A stretch of 64,000 nt of DNA from positions 8,529,501-8,593,500 of the forward strand of contig CAXIWW010000817.1 in assembly GCA_964036315.1 (NCBI GenBank). Reading direction: 5' to 3'. Below, one piece after another: positions 13,253 to 24,770 of this stretch. How positions within the stretch are numbered: the stretch's first letter is position 1; each line of letters begins with the position of its first letter. A program made the translations under genes and the position numbers. The notes under the pieces were generated by a model that worked only from the letters and a program-made list of their open reading frames with translations, was not told the origin of the DNA and did not search any database. The stretch comes from Acanthosepion esculentum (Eukaryota; Mollusca; Cephalopoda; Sepiida; Sepiidae).

Positions 13253-14014
13253 CTAGGACTAGTTGGCTCTGTGGTGCTGTTGGCACTTTTGCTATCAGCT
13301 GTTGGCACTTTTGCTATCAGCTGTTGGCACCTTTGCTATCAGCTGTTGGCACATTTGCTATCAGCTTTTGGCATTTTGGTATCAGCTGTTGGCACTTTTG
13401 CTATCAGCTGTTGGCACTTTTGCTATCAGCTGTGGTGCTGTTGGCACTTTTGCTATCAACTGGTGTTGTTCGCAAGTTTTTCTTAAAACATGTAATTTTA
13501 TACTTTCATAGTGTTTTTTTTTAGTGGGGTGTCACTATTTGCTCATAGCTGGGACCGTTTGTTATCAGAAGCCTTGCTGTCAGATGTAGTTTATAGTCAT
13601 ACCTAGGACTAGTTGGCACTGTGGTGCTGTTGGCACTTTTGCTATAAGCTGTTGGCACTTTTGCTATCAGCTGTTGGCACTTTTGGTATCAGTTGTTGGC
13701 ACTTTTGGTGTCAGCTGTTGGCACTTTTGCTATCAGCTGTGGTGCTGTTGGCACTCTTGCTATCAACTGGTGTTGTTCGCAAGTTTTTATATAAACATGT
13801 ATTTTTATACATTCATAGTGTTTTTTTTTTAGTGGGGGGTCACTATTTGCTCATAGCTGGAACCCTTTGTGATCAGAAGCCTTGCTGTCAGATGTAGTTT
13901 ATAGTCATACCTAGGACTATTTGGCAATGTTGTGCTGTTGGCACTTTTGCTATCAGCTGTTTGCACTTTTGCTATAAGCTGTTGGCACATTTGCTATCAG
14001 CTGTTGACATTTTG

Positions 14015-14420
14015 CTATCAGCTGTGGTGCTGTTGGCACTTTTGCTATCAGCTGTTGGCACTTTTGCGATCAGCCGTTGGCACTTTTGCTATCAGCTGTT
14101 GGCACGTTTGCTATCAGCTGTGGTGCTGTTGGCACTTTTGCTATGAACTGGTGTTGTTCGCAAGTTTTTATATAAACATGTATTTTTATACATTCATAGT
14201 GTTTTTTTTTTAGTGGGCGGTCACTATTTGCTCATAGCTGGGACCCTTTGTGATCAGAAACCTTGCTCTCAGATGTAGTTTATAGTCATACCTAGGACTA
14301 TTGGCACTGTGGTGCTGTTGGCACTTTTGCGATCAGCCGTTGGCACTTTTGCTATCAGCTGTTGGCACTTTTGCTATCAGCTGTGGTGCTGTTGGCACTT
14401 TTGCTATGAACTGGTGTTGT
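14015..14420 (+). repeat. Local 263-bp duplication with GCGATCAGCCG variant
   Basis: The linked variants TTTTGCGATCAGCCG and TATGAACTGGTG occur at 14066 and about 14144, and again at 14329 and about 14406. The 263-bp offset spans one whole spacer plus a few 22-mers. The first copy contains an additional GTGGTGCTG block (14024) and a GGCACGTTTGC unit missing from the second. Confidence 0.8.
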
Positions 14421-17320
14421 TCGCAAGTTTTTATATAAACATGTATTTTTATACATTCATAGTGTTTTTTTTTTAGTGGGGGGTCACTATTTGCTCATAG
14501 CTGGGACCCTTTGTGATCAGAAGCCTTGCTGTCATATGTAGTATATAGTCATGCCTAGGACTAGTTGTCAATGTGGTGCTGTTGGCACTTTTGCTATCAG
14601 CTGTTGGCACTTTTGCTATCAGCTGTTGGCACTTTTGCTATCAGCTGTGGTGCTGTTGGCACTTTTGCTATCAACTGGTGTTGTTCGCAAGTTTTTATAT
14701 AAACATGTATTTTTATACTTCCATAGTGTTGTTTTTTTTGTGGGGGTCACTATTTGCTCATAGCTGGGACCCTTTGTGATCAGAAGCCTGGCTGTCAGAT
14801 GTAGTTTATAGTCATATCTAGGACTAGTTGGCACTGTGGTGCTGTTGGCACTTTTGCTATCCGCTGTTGGCACTTCTGCTATCAGCTGTTGGCACTTTTG
14901 CTATCAGCTTTTGGCACTTTTGCTATCAGCTGTTGGCACTTTTGCTATCAGCTGTTGGCCATTTGCTATCAGCTTTTGGCACTTTTGCTATCATCTGTTG
15001 GCACTTTTGCTATCAGCTGTTTGCACTTTTGCTATCAGCTTTTGGCACTTTTGAAATCAGCTGTTGGCACTTTTGCTATCAGCTGTTGGCACTTTTGCTA
15101 TCAGCTGTGGTGCTGTTGGCACTTTTGCTATCAACTGGTGTTGTTCGCAAGTTTTTATTAAAACATCTATTTTTATACTTTCATAGTGTTTTTTTTTTTA
15201 GTGGGGGGTCACTATTTGCTCATAGCTGGGACCGTTTGTGATCAGAAGCCTAGCTGTCAGATGTAGTTTATAGTCATACCTAGGACTAGTTGGCACTGTG
15301 GTGCTGTTGGCACTTTTGCTATCAGCTGTTGGCTCATTTGCTATTACTAGTTGGAACTTTTGCTATCAGCTGTGGCGCTGTTTGAACTTTTGCTATCAAC
15401 TGGTGATGTTCGCAAGTTTTTATATAAACATGTATTTATATACTTTCATAGTTTTTTTTTTTTTAGTGGGGGGTAACTATTTGCTCATAGCTGGGACCCT
15501 TTGTGATCCGAAGCCTTGCTAACAGATGTAGTTTATAGTCATACCTAGGACTAGTTGGCACTGTGGTGCTGTTGGCACTTTTGCTATCAGCTGTTGGCAC
15601 TATTGCTATCAGCTGTTGGCACTTTTGCTATCAGCTGTGGTGCTGTTGGCACTTTTGCTATCAACTGGTGTTGTTCGCAAGTTTTTATATAAACATGTAT
15701 TTCTATACATTCATAGTGTTTATTTTTTAGTGGGGTGTCACTATTTGCTCATAGCTGGGACCCTTTGTGATCAGAAGCCTTGCTGTCAGATGTAGTTCAT
15801 AGTCATACCTAGGACTAGTTGGCACTGTGGTGCTGTTGGCACTTTTGCTATCAGCTGTTGTGCTATTCGCACTTATGCTATCAACTGGTGTTGTTCGCAA
15901 GTTTTTATATAAACATGTATTTTTATAATTTCATAATGTGTTTTTTAGTGGGGGTTCACTATTTTCTCATAGCTGGGACCCTTTGTGATCAGAAGCCTTG
16001 CTGTCAGATGTAGTTTATATTCATATCTAGGACTAGTTGGCACTGTGGTGCTGTGGCACTTTTGCTATCAGCTTTTGGCACATCTGCTATCAGCTGTTGG
16101 CACTTTTGCTATCAGATGTTGGCACTTTTGCTATCATCTGTTGGCACTTTTGCTATCAGCTGTTGGCACATTTGCTATCACCTGTTGGCACTTTTGCTAT
16201 CAGCTGTTGGCACTTTTGCTATCAGCTGTTGGCACTTTTGCTATCAGCTGTTGGCACTTTTGCTATCAGCTGTTGGCACTTTGGCTATCAGCTGTTGGGC
16301 TGTTGGCACTTTTGCTATCAACTGGTGTTGTTCGCAAGTTTTTATATAAACATGTATTTTTATACATTCATAGTGTTTTTTTTTTAGAGGGGGGTCACTA
16401 TTTGCTCATAGCTGGGACCCTTTGTGATCAGAAGCCTTGCTGTCAGATGTAGTTTATAATCATACCTAGGACTAGTTGGCAATGTGGTGCTGTTGGCACT
16501 TTTGCTATCAGCTGTTGGCACTTTTGCTATCAGCTGTTGGCACTTTTGCTATCAGCTGTTGGCACTTTTGCTATCAGCTGTGGGGCTGTTGTCACATTTG
16601 CTATCAACTGGTGTTGTTCGCAAGTTTTTAGATAAACATGTATTTTTATACATTCATAGTGTTTTTTTTTTAGTGGGGGGTCACTATTTGATCATAGCTG
16701 GGACCCTTTGTGATCAGAAGCCTTGCTGCCAGATGTAGTTTATAGTCAAACCTAGGACTAGTTGGCACTGTGGTGCTGTTTGCACTTTTGCTCTCAGCTG
16801 TTGGCACTTTTGCTATCAGCTGTTGGCACTTTTGCTATCAGCTGTTGGCACTTTTGCTATCAGCTGTGGTGCTGTTGGCACTTTTGCTATCAACTGGTGT
16901 TGTTCGCAAGTTTTTATATAAACATGTATTTTTATAATTTCATATTGTTTTTTTTTAGTGGGGGGTCAATATTTGCTCATAGCTGGGACCCTTTGTGATC
17001 AGAAGCCTTGCTGTCAGATGTAGTTTATAGTCATACCTAGGACTAGTTGTTACTGTGGTGCTGTTGGCACTATTTCTATCAGCTGTTGGCACTTTTGCTA
17101 TCAGCTGTTGGCACTTTTGCTATCAACTGTGGTGCTGTTGGCCCTTTTGCTATCAACTGGTCTTGTTCGCACGTTTTTATATAAACATGTATTTTTATAC
17201 ATTCATAGTGTTTTTTTTCATTGGGGGGTCACTATTTGCTCATAGCTGGGACCCTTTGTGATCAGAAGCCTTGCTGTCAGATGTAGTTTATAGTCATACC
17301 TAGGACTAGTTCGGAATGTG

Positions 17321-18320
17321 GTGCTGTTGGCACTTTTGCTATCAGCTGTTGGCACTTTTGCTATCAGCTGTTAGCACTTTTGCTATCAGCTGTGGTGCTG
17401 TTGGCACTTTTGCTATCAGCTGTTGGCAATTTGCTATCAGCTGTTGGCACTTTTGCTATCAGCTGTTGGCACTTTTGCTATCAGCTTTTGGCACTTTTGG
17501 TATAAGCTGTTGGCACTTTTGCTATCAGCTGTTTGCATTTTGCTATCAGCTATTGGCACTTTTGCAATCAGCTATTGGCACTTTTGCTATCAGCTGTTGG
17601 CACTTTGGTATAATCTTTTGGCACTTTTGCTATCAGTTGTTGGCACTTTTGCTATCAGCTGTTGGCACTTTTGCAATCAGCTTTTGGCACATTTGCTATC
17701 AGCTGTTGGCACTTTTGCTATCATCTTTTGGCACGTTTGCTATCAGCTGTTGGCACTTTTGCTAACAGCTTTTGGCACTTTTGCTATCAGCTGTTGGCAC
17801 TTTTACTATCAGCTGTTGGCCTTTTTGCTATCAGCTGTTGGCACTTTTGCAATCAGCTATTGGCACTTTTGCTATCAGCTGTTGGCACTTTGGTATAATC
17901 TTTTGGCACTTTTGCTATCAGCTGTTGGCACTTTTGCTATCAGCTGTTGGCACTTTTGCTATCAGATTTTGGCACTTTTGCTATCAGCTGTTGGAACTTT
18001 TGCTATCATCTGTTGGCACGTTTGCTATCAGCTGTTGGCACTTTTGCTAACAGCTTTTGGCACTTTTGCTATCAGCTGTTGGCACTTTTGCTATCAGCTG
18101 TTGGCACTTTTGCTATCAGCTGTTGGCACTTTTGCTATAAGCTGTTGGCACTTTTGCTATCAGCTTTTGGCACTTTTGGTATCAGCTGTTGGCACTTTTG
18201 CTATCAGCTGTTGGCACTTTGGCTATCAGCTGTTGGCAATTTTGGTATCATCTGTTGGCACTTTTGCTATCAGCTGTTTGCACTTTTGCTATCAGCTGTG
18301 GCCTGTTGGCACTTTTGCTA
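17321..18320 (+). repeat. Longest 22-mer tract, about 45 units, with internal 285-bp duplication
   Basis: The macro-unit between anchors at 17299 and 18462 is 1163 bp, over three times the average. Its tract is about 1 kb long. An internal duplication is visible: the string GCAATCAGCTATTGG occurs at 17564 and 17849, each followed by one standard unit and then the 21-bp unit CTTTGGTATAATCTT. The 285-bp offset is 13 units less one base. An open frame of 309 codons spans it (17423-18352), with equally open overlapping frames beside it, as expected from a stop-free 22-mer. I do not regard it as coding. Confidence 0.92.
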
Positions 18321-18889
18321 TCAACTGGTGTTGTTCGCAAGTGTTTATATAAACATGTATTTTTATACTTTCATAGAGTTTTTTTTAGTGGGGCGTCACT
18401 ATTTGCTCATAGCTGGGACCCTTTGTGATCAGAAGCCTTGCTGTCAGATGTAGTTTATTGTCATACCTAGGACTAGTTGGCACTGTAATGCTGTTGGCAC
18501 TTTTGCTATAAGCTGCTGGCACTTTTGCTATCAGCTGTTGGCACTTTTGCTATAATCTGTGGTGCTGTTGGCACTTTTGCTATCAACTGGTGTTGTTCGC
18601 AAGTTTTTATATAAACATGTACTTTTATACTTTCATAAAGTTTTTTTTTTTAGTGGGGGGTCACTATTTGCTTATTGCTGGGACCCTTTGTGATCAGAAG
18701 AATTTCTGTCAGATGTAGTTTATAGTCATACCTAGGACTAGTTGTTACTGTGGTGCTGTTGGCACTTTTGCTTTCAGCTGTTGGCACTTTTGCTATCAGC
18801 TGTTGGCACTTTTGGTATCAGCTGTTGGCACGTTTGCTATCAGCTGTTGGCACTTTTGCTATCATCTGTTGGAACTTTTGCTATCAGCT

Positions 18890-19090
18890 GTTGGCACTTT
18901 TGCTATCAGCTAATGGCAATTTTGTTATCAGCTGTTGATACTTTTGCTATCAGCTGTTGGCACTTTTGCTATCAGTTGTGGTTCTGTTGGCACTTTTGCT
19001 ATCAACTGGTGTTGTTCGAAAGTTTTTATATAAACATGTATTTTTATACTTTCATAGAGTTTTTTTTAGTGGGGGGTCACTATTTGCTCA
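18890..19090 (+). repeat. Junction-proximal segment shared with 58590-58780
   Basis: The segment holds GCAATTTTGTTATC, then GCTGTTGATACTTTTGC, then the rare tract boundary CAGTTGTGGTTCTG (18974), then a spacer with CATAGAGTTTTTT. The same order occurs in front of the second hairpin (GCAATTTTGTTATC near 58604, CAGTTGTGGTTCTG at 58661, CATAGAGTTTTTT near 58740). The boundary is 638 bp from hairpin 1 and 283 bp from hairpin 2, so about one macro-unit was gained or lost between them. Confidence 0.85.
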
Positions 19091-19590
19091 TAGCTGGGAC
19101 CCTTTGTGATCAGAAGCCTTGCTGTCAGATGTAGTTTATAGTCATACATAGGACTAGTTGGCACTGTGGTGCTGTTGGCACTTTTCTATCAGCTGTTGGC
19201 ACTTTTGCTATCAGCTGTTGGCACTTTTGCTATTAGCTTTGGTGCTGTGGGCACTTTTGCTATCAACTGGTATTGTTCGGAAATTTTTATATAAACATGT
19301 ATATTTATACTTTCATACTGTTTTTTTTTAGTGGGGTTCACTATTTGCTCATAGCTGGGACCCTTTGTGAGCAGAAGACTTGCTGTCAGATGTAGTTTAT
19401 AGTCATACCTAGGACTAGCTGGCACTGTGGTGCTGTTGGCACTTTTGCTATCAGCTGTTGGCACTTTTGCTATCAGCTGTTGGCACTTTTGCTATCAGCT
19501 GTTGGCATTTTGGTATCATATGTTGGCACTTTTGCTATCAGCTGTTGGTACTTTTGCTATCAGCTGTGTTGCCGTTGGCACTTTTGCTAT

Positions 19591-19645
19591 AAACATGTGT
19601 GGTTCGCAAAAGTTCGCAAAAATATAAAAACTTGCGAACAACACC
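19591..19645. repeat. Forward-to-inverted junction 1 with short hairpin
   Basis: Forward sequence ends in a degenerate tract end (TATAAACATGTGTGG) and runs into TTCGCAAAAG followed by TTCGCAAAAA, an imperfect 10-bp direct repeat. Inverted spacer sequence (ATATAAAAACTTGCGAAC) then begins at once. Positions 19612-19619 (GTTCGCAA) and 19632-19639 (TTGCGAAC) form a perfect 8-bp inverted repeat with a 12-nt AT-rich loop. The forward spacer downstream of TTCGCAA is missing: no T-run, no G-run and no CCTAGG anchor lies between the two arms. The same arrangement recurs at 58944-58971. Confidence 0.93.
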
Positions 19646-21259
19646 AGTTGATAGCAAAAGTGCCAACACACCACAGCTGGTAGCAAAAGTGCCAACAGCT
19701 GATAGCAAAATTGCCAAGAGCTGATAGCAAAAGTGCCAACAGCTGATTACAAAAGTTCCAACAGCACCACAGTGCCAACTAGTCCTAGGTATGACAATAA
19801 ACTACATCTGACAGCCAGGCTTCTGATCACAAAGGGTCCCAGCTATGAGCAAATAGTGACCCCCCACTAAAAAAAACACTATGAATGTATAAAAATACAT
19901 GTTTATATAAAAACTAGCGAACAACACCAGTTGATAGCAAAAGTGCCAACAGCACCACAGCTGATAACAAAAGTGCCAACAGCTGATAGCAAAAGTGCCA
20001 ACAACTGATAGCAAACGTGCCAACAGCTGATAGCAAAAGTGCCAACAGCTGATAGCAAAAGTGCCAACAGCACCACATAGCCAGCTAGTCCTAGGTATGA
20101 CTATAAACTATATCTGGCAGCAAGGCTTCTGATCACAAAGGGTCCCAGCTATGAGTTAATAGTGACCCCCCACTAAAAAAAAAACACTATGAATGTATAA
20201 AAATACATGTTTATATAAAAACTTGCGAACAACACCAGTTGATAGCAAAAGTGTCAACAGCACCACAGCTGATAGCAAAAGTGCCAACAGCTGATAGTAA
20301 AAGTGCCTACAGCTGATAGCAAAAGTGCCAACAGCACCACAGTGCCAACTAGTCCTTGGTATGACTTTAAACAACATCTGACAACAAGACTTCTGGTCAC
20401 AAAGGGTCCCAGCTATGAGCAAATAGTAACCCCCCACTAAAAACAAAAAACACTATGAAAGTATAAAAATACATGTTTATAAAAAAATTGCGAACAACAC
20501 CAGTTGATAGCAAAAGTGCCAACAGCAACACAGCTGATAGCAAAAGTGCCAACAACTGATAGCAAAAGTGCCTACAGCTGATAGCAAAAGTGACAACAGC
20601 ATATAGCAAAAGTGCCAACAGCTAATAGCAAAAGTGCAAACAGCACCACATTGCCAACTAGTCCTAGGTATGACTATAAACTACATCTGACAGCAAGGCT
20701 TCTGATTACTAAGGGTCCCAGCTATGAGCAAATAGTGACCCCCCACTAAAAAAAAACACTATGAATGTATAAAAATACATGTTTATATAAAAACTTGCGA
20801 ACAACACTAGTTGATAGCAAAAGTGCCAACAGCACCACAGTTGATAGCAAAAGTGCCAACAGCTGATAGCAAAAGTGCCAACAGCTGATAGCAAAACTGC
20901 CAACAGCTGATAGCAAAAGTGCCAACGGCACCACATTGCCAACTAGTCCTAGGTATGACTATGAACTACATCTGACAGCAAGGCTTCTGATCACAAAGGG
21001 TCCCAGCTGTGAGCAAATAGTGACCCCCCACTAAAAAAAAAACACTATGAATGTATAAAAATACATGTTTATATAAAAACTAGCGAACAACACCAGTTGA
21101 TAGCAAAAGTGCCAACAGCATCACAGATGATAGCAAAAGTGCCAACAGCTGATAGCAAAAGTGCCAACAGCTGAATAACAAAAGTGCCAAAAGCTGATAG
21201 CAAAAGTGCCAACAGCTGATAGCGAAAGTGCCAACAGCTGATAGCAAAAGTGCCAACAG

Positions 21260-21900
21260 CACCACAGTGCCAATAGTCCTAGGTATGACTATAAACTACA
21301 TCTGACAGCAAGGCTTCTGATCACAAAGGGTCCCAGCTATGAGCAAATAGTGACCCCCCACTAAAAAAAAAACACTATGAATGTATAGAAATAGACGTTT
21401 ATATAAAAACTTGCGAACAACACCAGTTGATAGCAAAAGTGCCAACAGCACCACAGCTGATAGCAAAAGTGCCAACTGCTGATAGCAAAAGCGCCAACAG
21501 CACCACAGCAGATAGCAAAAGTGCTAACAGCTGATAGCAAAAGTGCCAACAGCTGATAGCAAAAGTGCCAACAGCTGATAGAAAAAGTGCCAAAAGCAAC
21601 ACATTGCCAACTAGTCCTAGGTTTGACTATAAACTACATCTGACAGCAAGGCTTCTGATCACAAAGGGTCCCATCTTTGAGCAAATAGTGACCGTCCACT
21701 AAAAAAAAACACTTTGAATGTATAAAAATACATGTTTATATAAAAACTTGCGAACAACACCAGTTGATAGCAAAAGTGCCAACAGCACCACAGCTGATAG
21801 CAAAATTGCCAACTGCTGATAGCAAAAGTGCCAATATCTGATAGCAAAACTGCCAACAGCTGATAGCGAAAGTGCCAACAGCACCACATTGCCAAATAGT
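21260..21900 (-). repeat. Segment shared between block 2 and block 4
   Basis: Two macro-units carry a distinctive set of variants. The anchor is contracted to CCAATAGTCC (21267). There is a spacer with a variant ACGTTTATAT in place of ATGTTTATAT, a CACCACAGCAGATAGC tract start, GTTTGACTAT (21621), GACCGTCCAC (21690) and CAATATCTGATAG (about 21832). The same order occurs at 62455-63060. A further partial copy with GACCGTCCAC and CAATATCTG is found near 63772-63960. Confidence 0.82.
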
Positions 21901-23779
21901 CCTAGGTATGACTATAAACAACATCTGACAATAAGGCTTCTGATCACAAAGGGTCCCAGCTATGAGCAAATAGTGACCCCCCACTAAAAAAAAACACTAT
22001 GAATGGATAAAAATACATGTTTATATAAAAACTTGCGAACAACACCAGTTGATAGATAAAGTGCCAACAGCACCACAGCTGATAGCAAAAGTGCCAACAG
22101 CTGATAGTAAAAGTGCCAAAAGCTGATAGCAAAAGTGCCAACAGCACCACAGTGCCAACTACTCCTAGGTATGACTATAAACTACATCTGACAGCAAGGC
22201 TTCTGATCACAAAGGGTCCCAGCTATGAGCAAATAGTGACCCCCACTAAAAAAAAAACACTATGAAAGTATAAACATACATGTTTATATAAAAACTTGCG
22301 AACAACACCAGTTGATAGCAAAAGTGCCAACAGCACCAAAGCTGATAGCAAAAGTGCCAACAGCTGAGAGCAAAAGGGCCAACAGCTGATAGCAAAAGTG
22401 CCAACAGCTGATAGCAAAAGTGCCAACAGCTGATAGTAAAAGTGCCAAAAGCTGATAGCAAAAGTGCCAACAGCACCACATTGCCAACTAGTCCTAGGTA
22501 TGACTATAAACTACACTGACAGCAAGGCTTATGATCACAAAGGGTCCAAGCTATGAGCAAATAGTGACCCCCCACAAAAAAAAACACTGTGAATGTATAA
22601 AATACATGTTTATATAAAAACTTGCGAATAACACCAGTTGATAGCAAAAGTGCCAACAGCACCACAGCTGATAGCAAAAGTCCCAACAGCTGATAGCAAG
22701 TGTGCCAAAAGCTGATAGCAAAAGTGCCAACAGCTGATAGCAAAAGTGCCAACGGCACCACAGTGCAAACTAGTCCTAGGTATGACTATAAACTACATCT
22801 GACAGTAAGGCTTCTGATCACAAAGTGTCCCAGCTATTAGCAAATAGTGGCCCCCAACTAAAAAAAAACACTATGAATGTATAAAAATACATGTTTATAT
22901 AAAAACTTGTGAACAACACTAGTTGATAGCAAAAGTGACAACAGCACCACAGCTGATAGCAAAAGTGCCAACAGCTGATAGCAAAAGTGCCAACAGCTGA
23001 TACCAAAAGTGCTAACAGCTGATAGCAAAAGTGCCAACAGCTGATAGCAAAAGTGCCAACAGCACCACAGTGCCAACTAGTCCTAGGTATGATTATAAAC
23101 TACATCTGACAGCAAGGCTTCTGATCACAAAGGGTCCAAGCTAAGAGCAAATAATGACCCCCCAATAAAATAAAAACACTATGAAAGTATAAAAATACAT
23201 GTTTATATAAAAACTTGCGAACAACACCAGTTGATAGCAAAAGTGCCAACAGGACCACAGCTGATAGCAAAAGTGCCAACAGCTGATAGAAAATGTGACA
23301 ACAGCTGATAGCAAATGTGCCAACAGCTGATAGCAAAAGTGCCAACAGCACCACATTGCCAACTATTCCTAGGGATGACTATAAACTACATCTGACAGCA
23401 AGGCTTCTGATCACAAAGGGTCCCAGCTTTGAGCAAATAGTGACCCCCCACTAAAAAAAAAACACTATGAATGTATAAAAATACATGTTCATATAAAAAC
23501 TTGCAAACAACACCAGTTGATAGCAAAAGTGCCAACAGCACCACAGCTGATAGCAAATGTGCCCACAGCTGATAGCAAAAGTGCCAACAGCTGATAGCAA
23601 AAATGCCAACTGCACCACATTGCCAACTAGTCCTAGGTATGACAATAAACTACATCTGACAGCAAGGCTTCTGATCACAAAGGGTCCCAGCTATGAGAAA
23701 ATAGTGACCCCCCCACTAAAAAAAAAACACTATGAAAATATAAAAATACATGTTTATATAAAAATTTGCGGACAACACC

Positions 23780-24205
23780 AGTTGATAGCAAAAGTGCCAA
23801 CAGCACCACAGCTGATAGCAAAATGCCAACAGCTGATAGCAAAAGTGCCAACAGCTGATACCAAAAGTGCCAAAAGCTGATAGAAAAAGGGCCAACAGCT
23901 TATAGCACAAGTGCCAACAGCTGATAGCAAAAGTGCCAACAGATCATAGCAAAAGTGCCAACAGCTTATAGCAAAAGGGCCAAAAGCTGATAGCAAAAGT
24001 GCTAACAGCTGATAGCAAAAGTGCCAACAGCTGATAGCAAAAGTACCAACAGATTATACCGAAGTGCCAACAGCTGATAGCAAAAGTGCCAACAGCTGAT
24101 TGCAAAAGTGCCAACAGCTGATAGCACAAGTGCCATCAGCTGATAGCAAAATTGACAATAGCTGATAGCAAAATGCCAACAGCTGATAGCAAAAGTGCCA
24201 ACAGC
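23780..24205 (-). repeat. Long inverted 22-mer tract, about 19 units
   Basis: Contains the three-unit signature block, here read in reverse: AGATTATACCGAAGTGCC, one standard unit, CTGATTGCAAAAGTGCC (about 24051-24110). It also contains AGCACAAGTGCC units and several shortened units (GCAAAATGCCAAC). The signature links this tract to those at 17564, 42316, 61568, 62253 and 63480. Confidence 0.88.
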
Positions 24206-24770
24206 ACCACATTGCAACTAGTCCTATGTATGACTATAAACTACATCTGACAGCAAGGCTTCTGATCACAAAGTGTCCCAGCTATTAGCAAATAGTGGCC
24301 CCCCACTAAAAAAAAACACTATGAATGTATAAAAATACATGTTTATATAAAAACTTGCGAACAACACTAGTTGATAGCAAAAGTGCCAACAGCACCACAG
24401 CTGATAGCAAAAGTGCCAACAGCTGATAGCAAAAGTGCCAACAGCTGATAGCAATAGTGCCAACAGCACCACAGTGCCAACTAGTCCTAGGTATGACTAT
24501 AAACTACATCTGACAGCAAGGCTTCTGATCACAAAGGGTCCCAGCTATGAGCAAATAGTGACCCCCAACTAAAAAAAAACAGTATGAAAGTATAAAAATA
24601 CATGTTTATATAAAAACTTGCGAACAACACCAGTTGATAGCAAAAGTGCCAACAGCACCACAGCTGATAGCAAAAGTGCCAACAGCTGATACCAAAAGTG
24701 CTAACAGCTGATAGCAAAAGTGCCAACAGCTGATAGCAAAAGTGCCAACAGCACCACAGTGCCAACTAGT

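Larger units (their letters stand above)
1..19620 (+). repeat. Orientation block 1, forward array
   Basis: All macro-units read in the same direction: 22-mer tract first, then spacer (TTCGCAAG, TATATAAA, T-run, AGTGGGGGG, CCTAGGACTAG). There are about 57 units averaging about 345 bp. The block opens inside a spacer, so its left limit lies outside the window. It holds the longest 22-mer tract of the window (17321-18320), the shortest complete unit (13075-13252) and a unit with a gutted spacer (near 8770). The last spacer before the junction is complete; the final short tract (19431-19600) then runs directly into the hairpin junction without its own spacer. No genes are seen in it. Confidence 0.95.

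Noticed and set aside
17423..18352. Open frame of 309 codons, hydrophobic with a 22-residue repeat, resembling a multi-pass membrane protein
   Set aside because: It lies wholly in a 22-mer tract, the other two frames are open over most of the same stretch, and the repeat period equals three 22-mers. The frame is a consequence of the repeat, not of selection on a protein.
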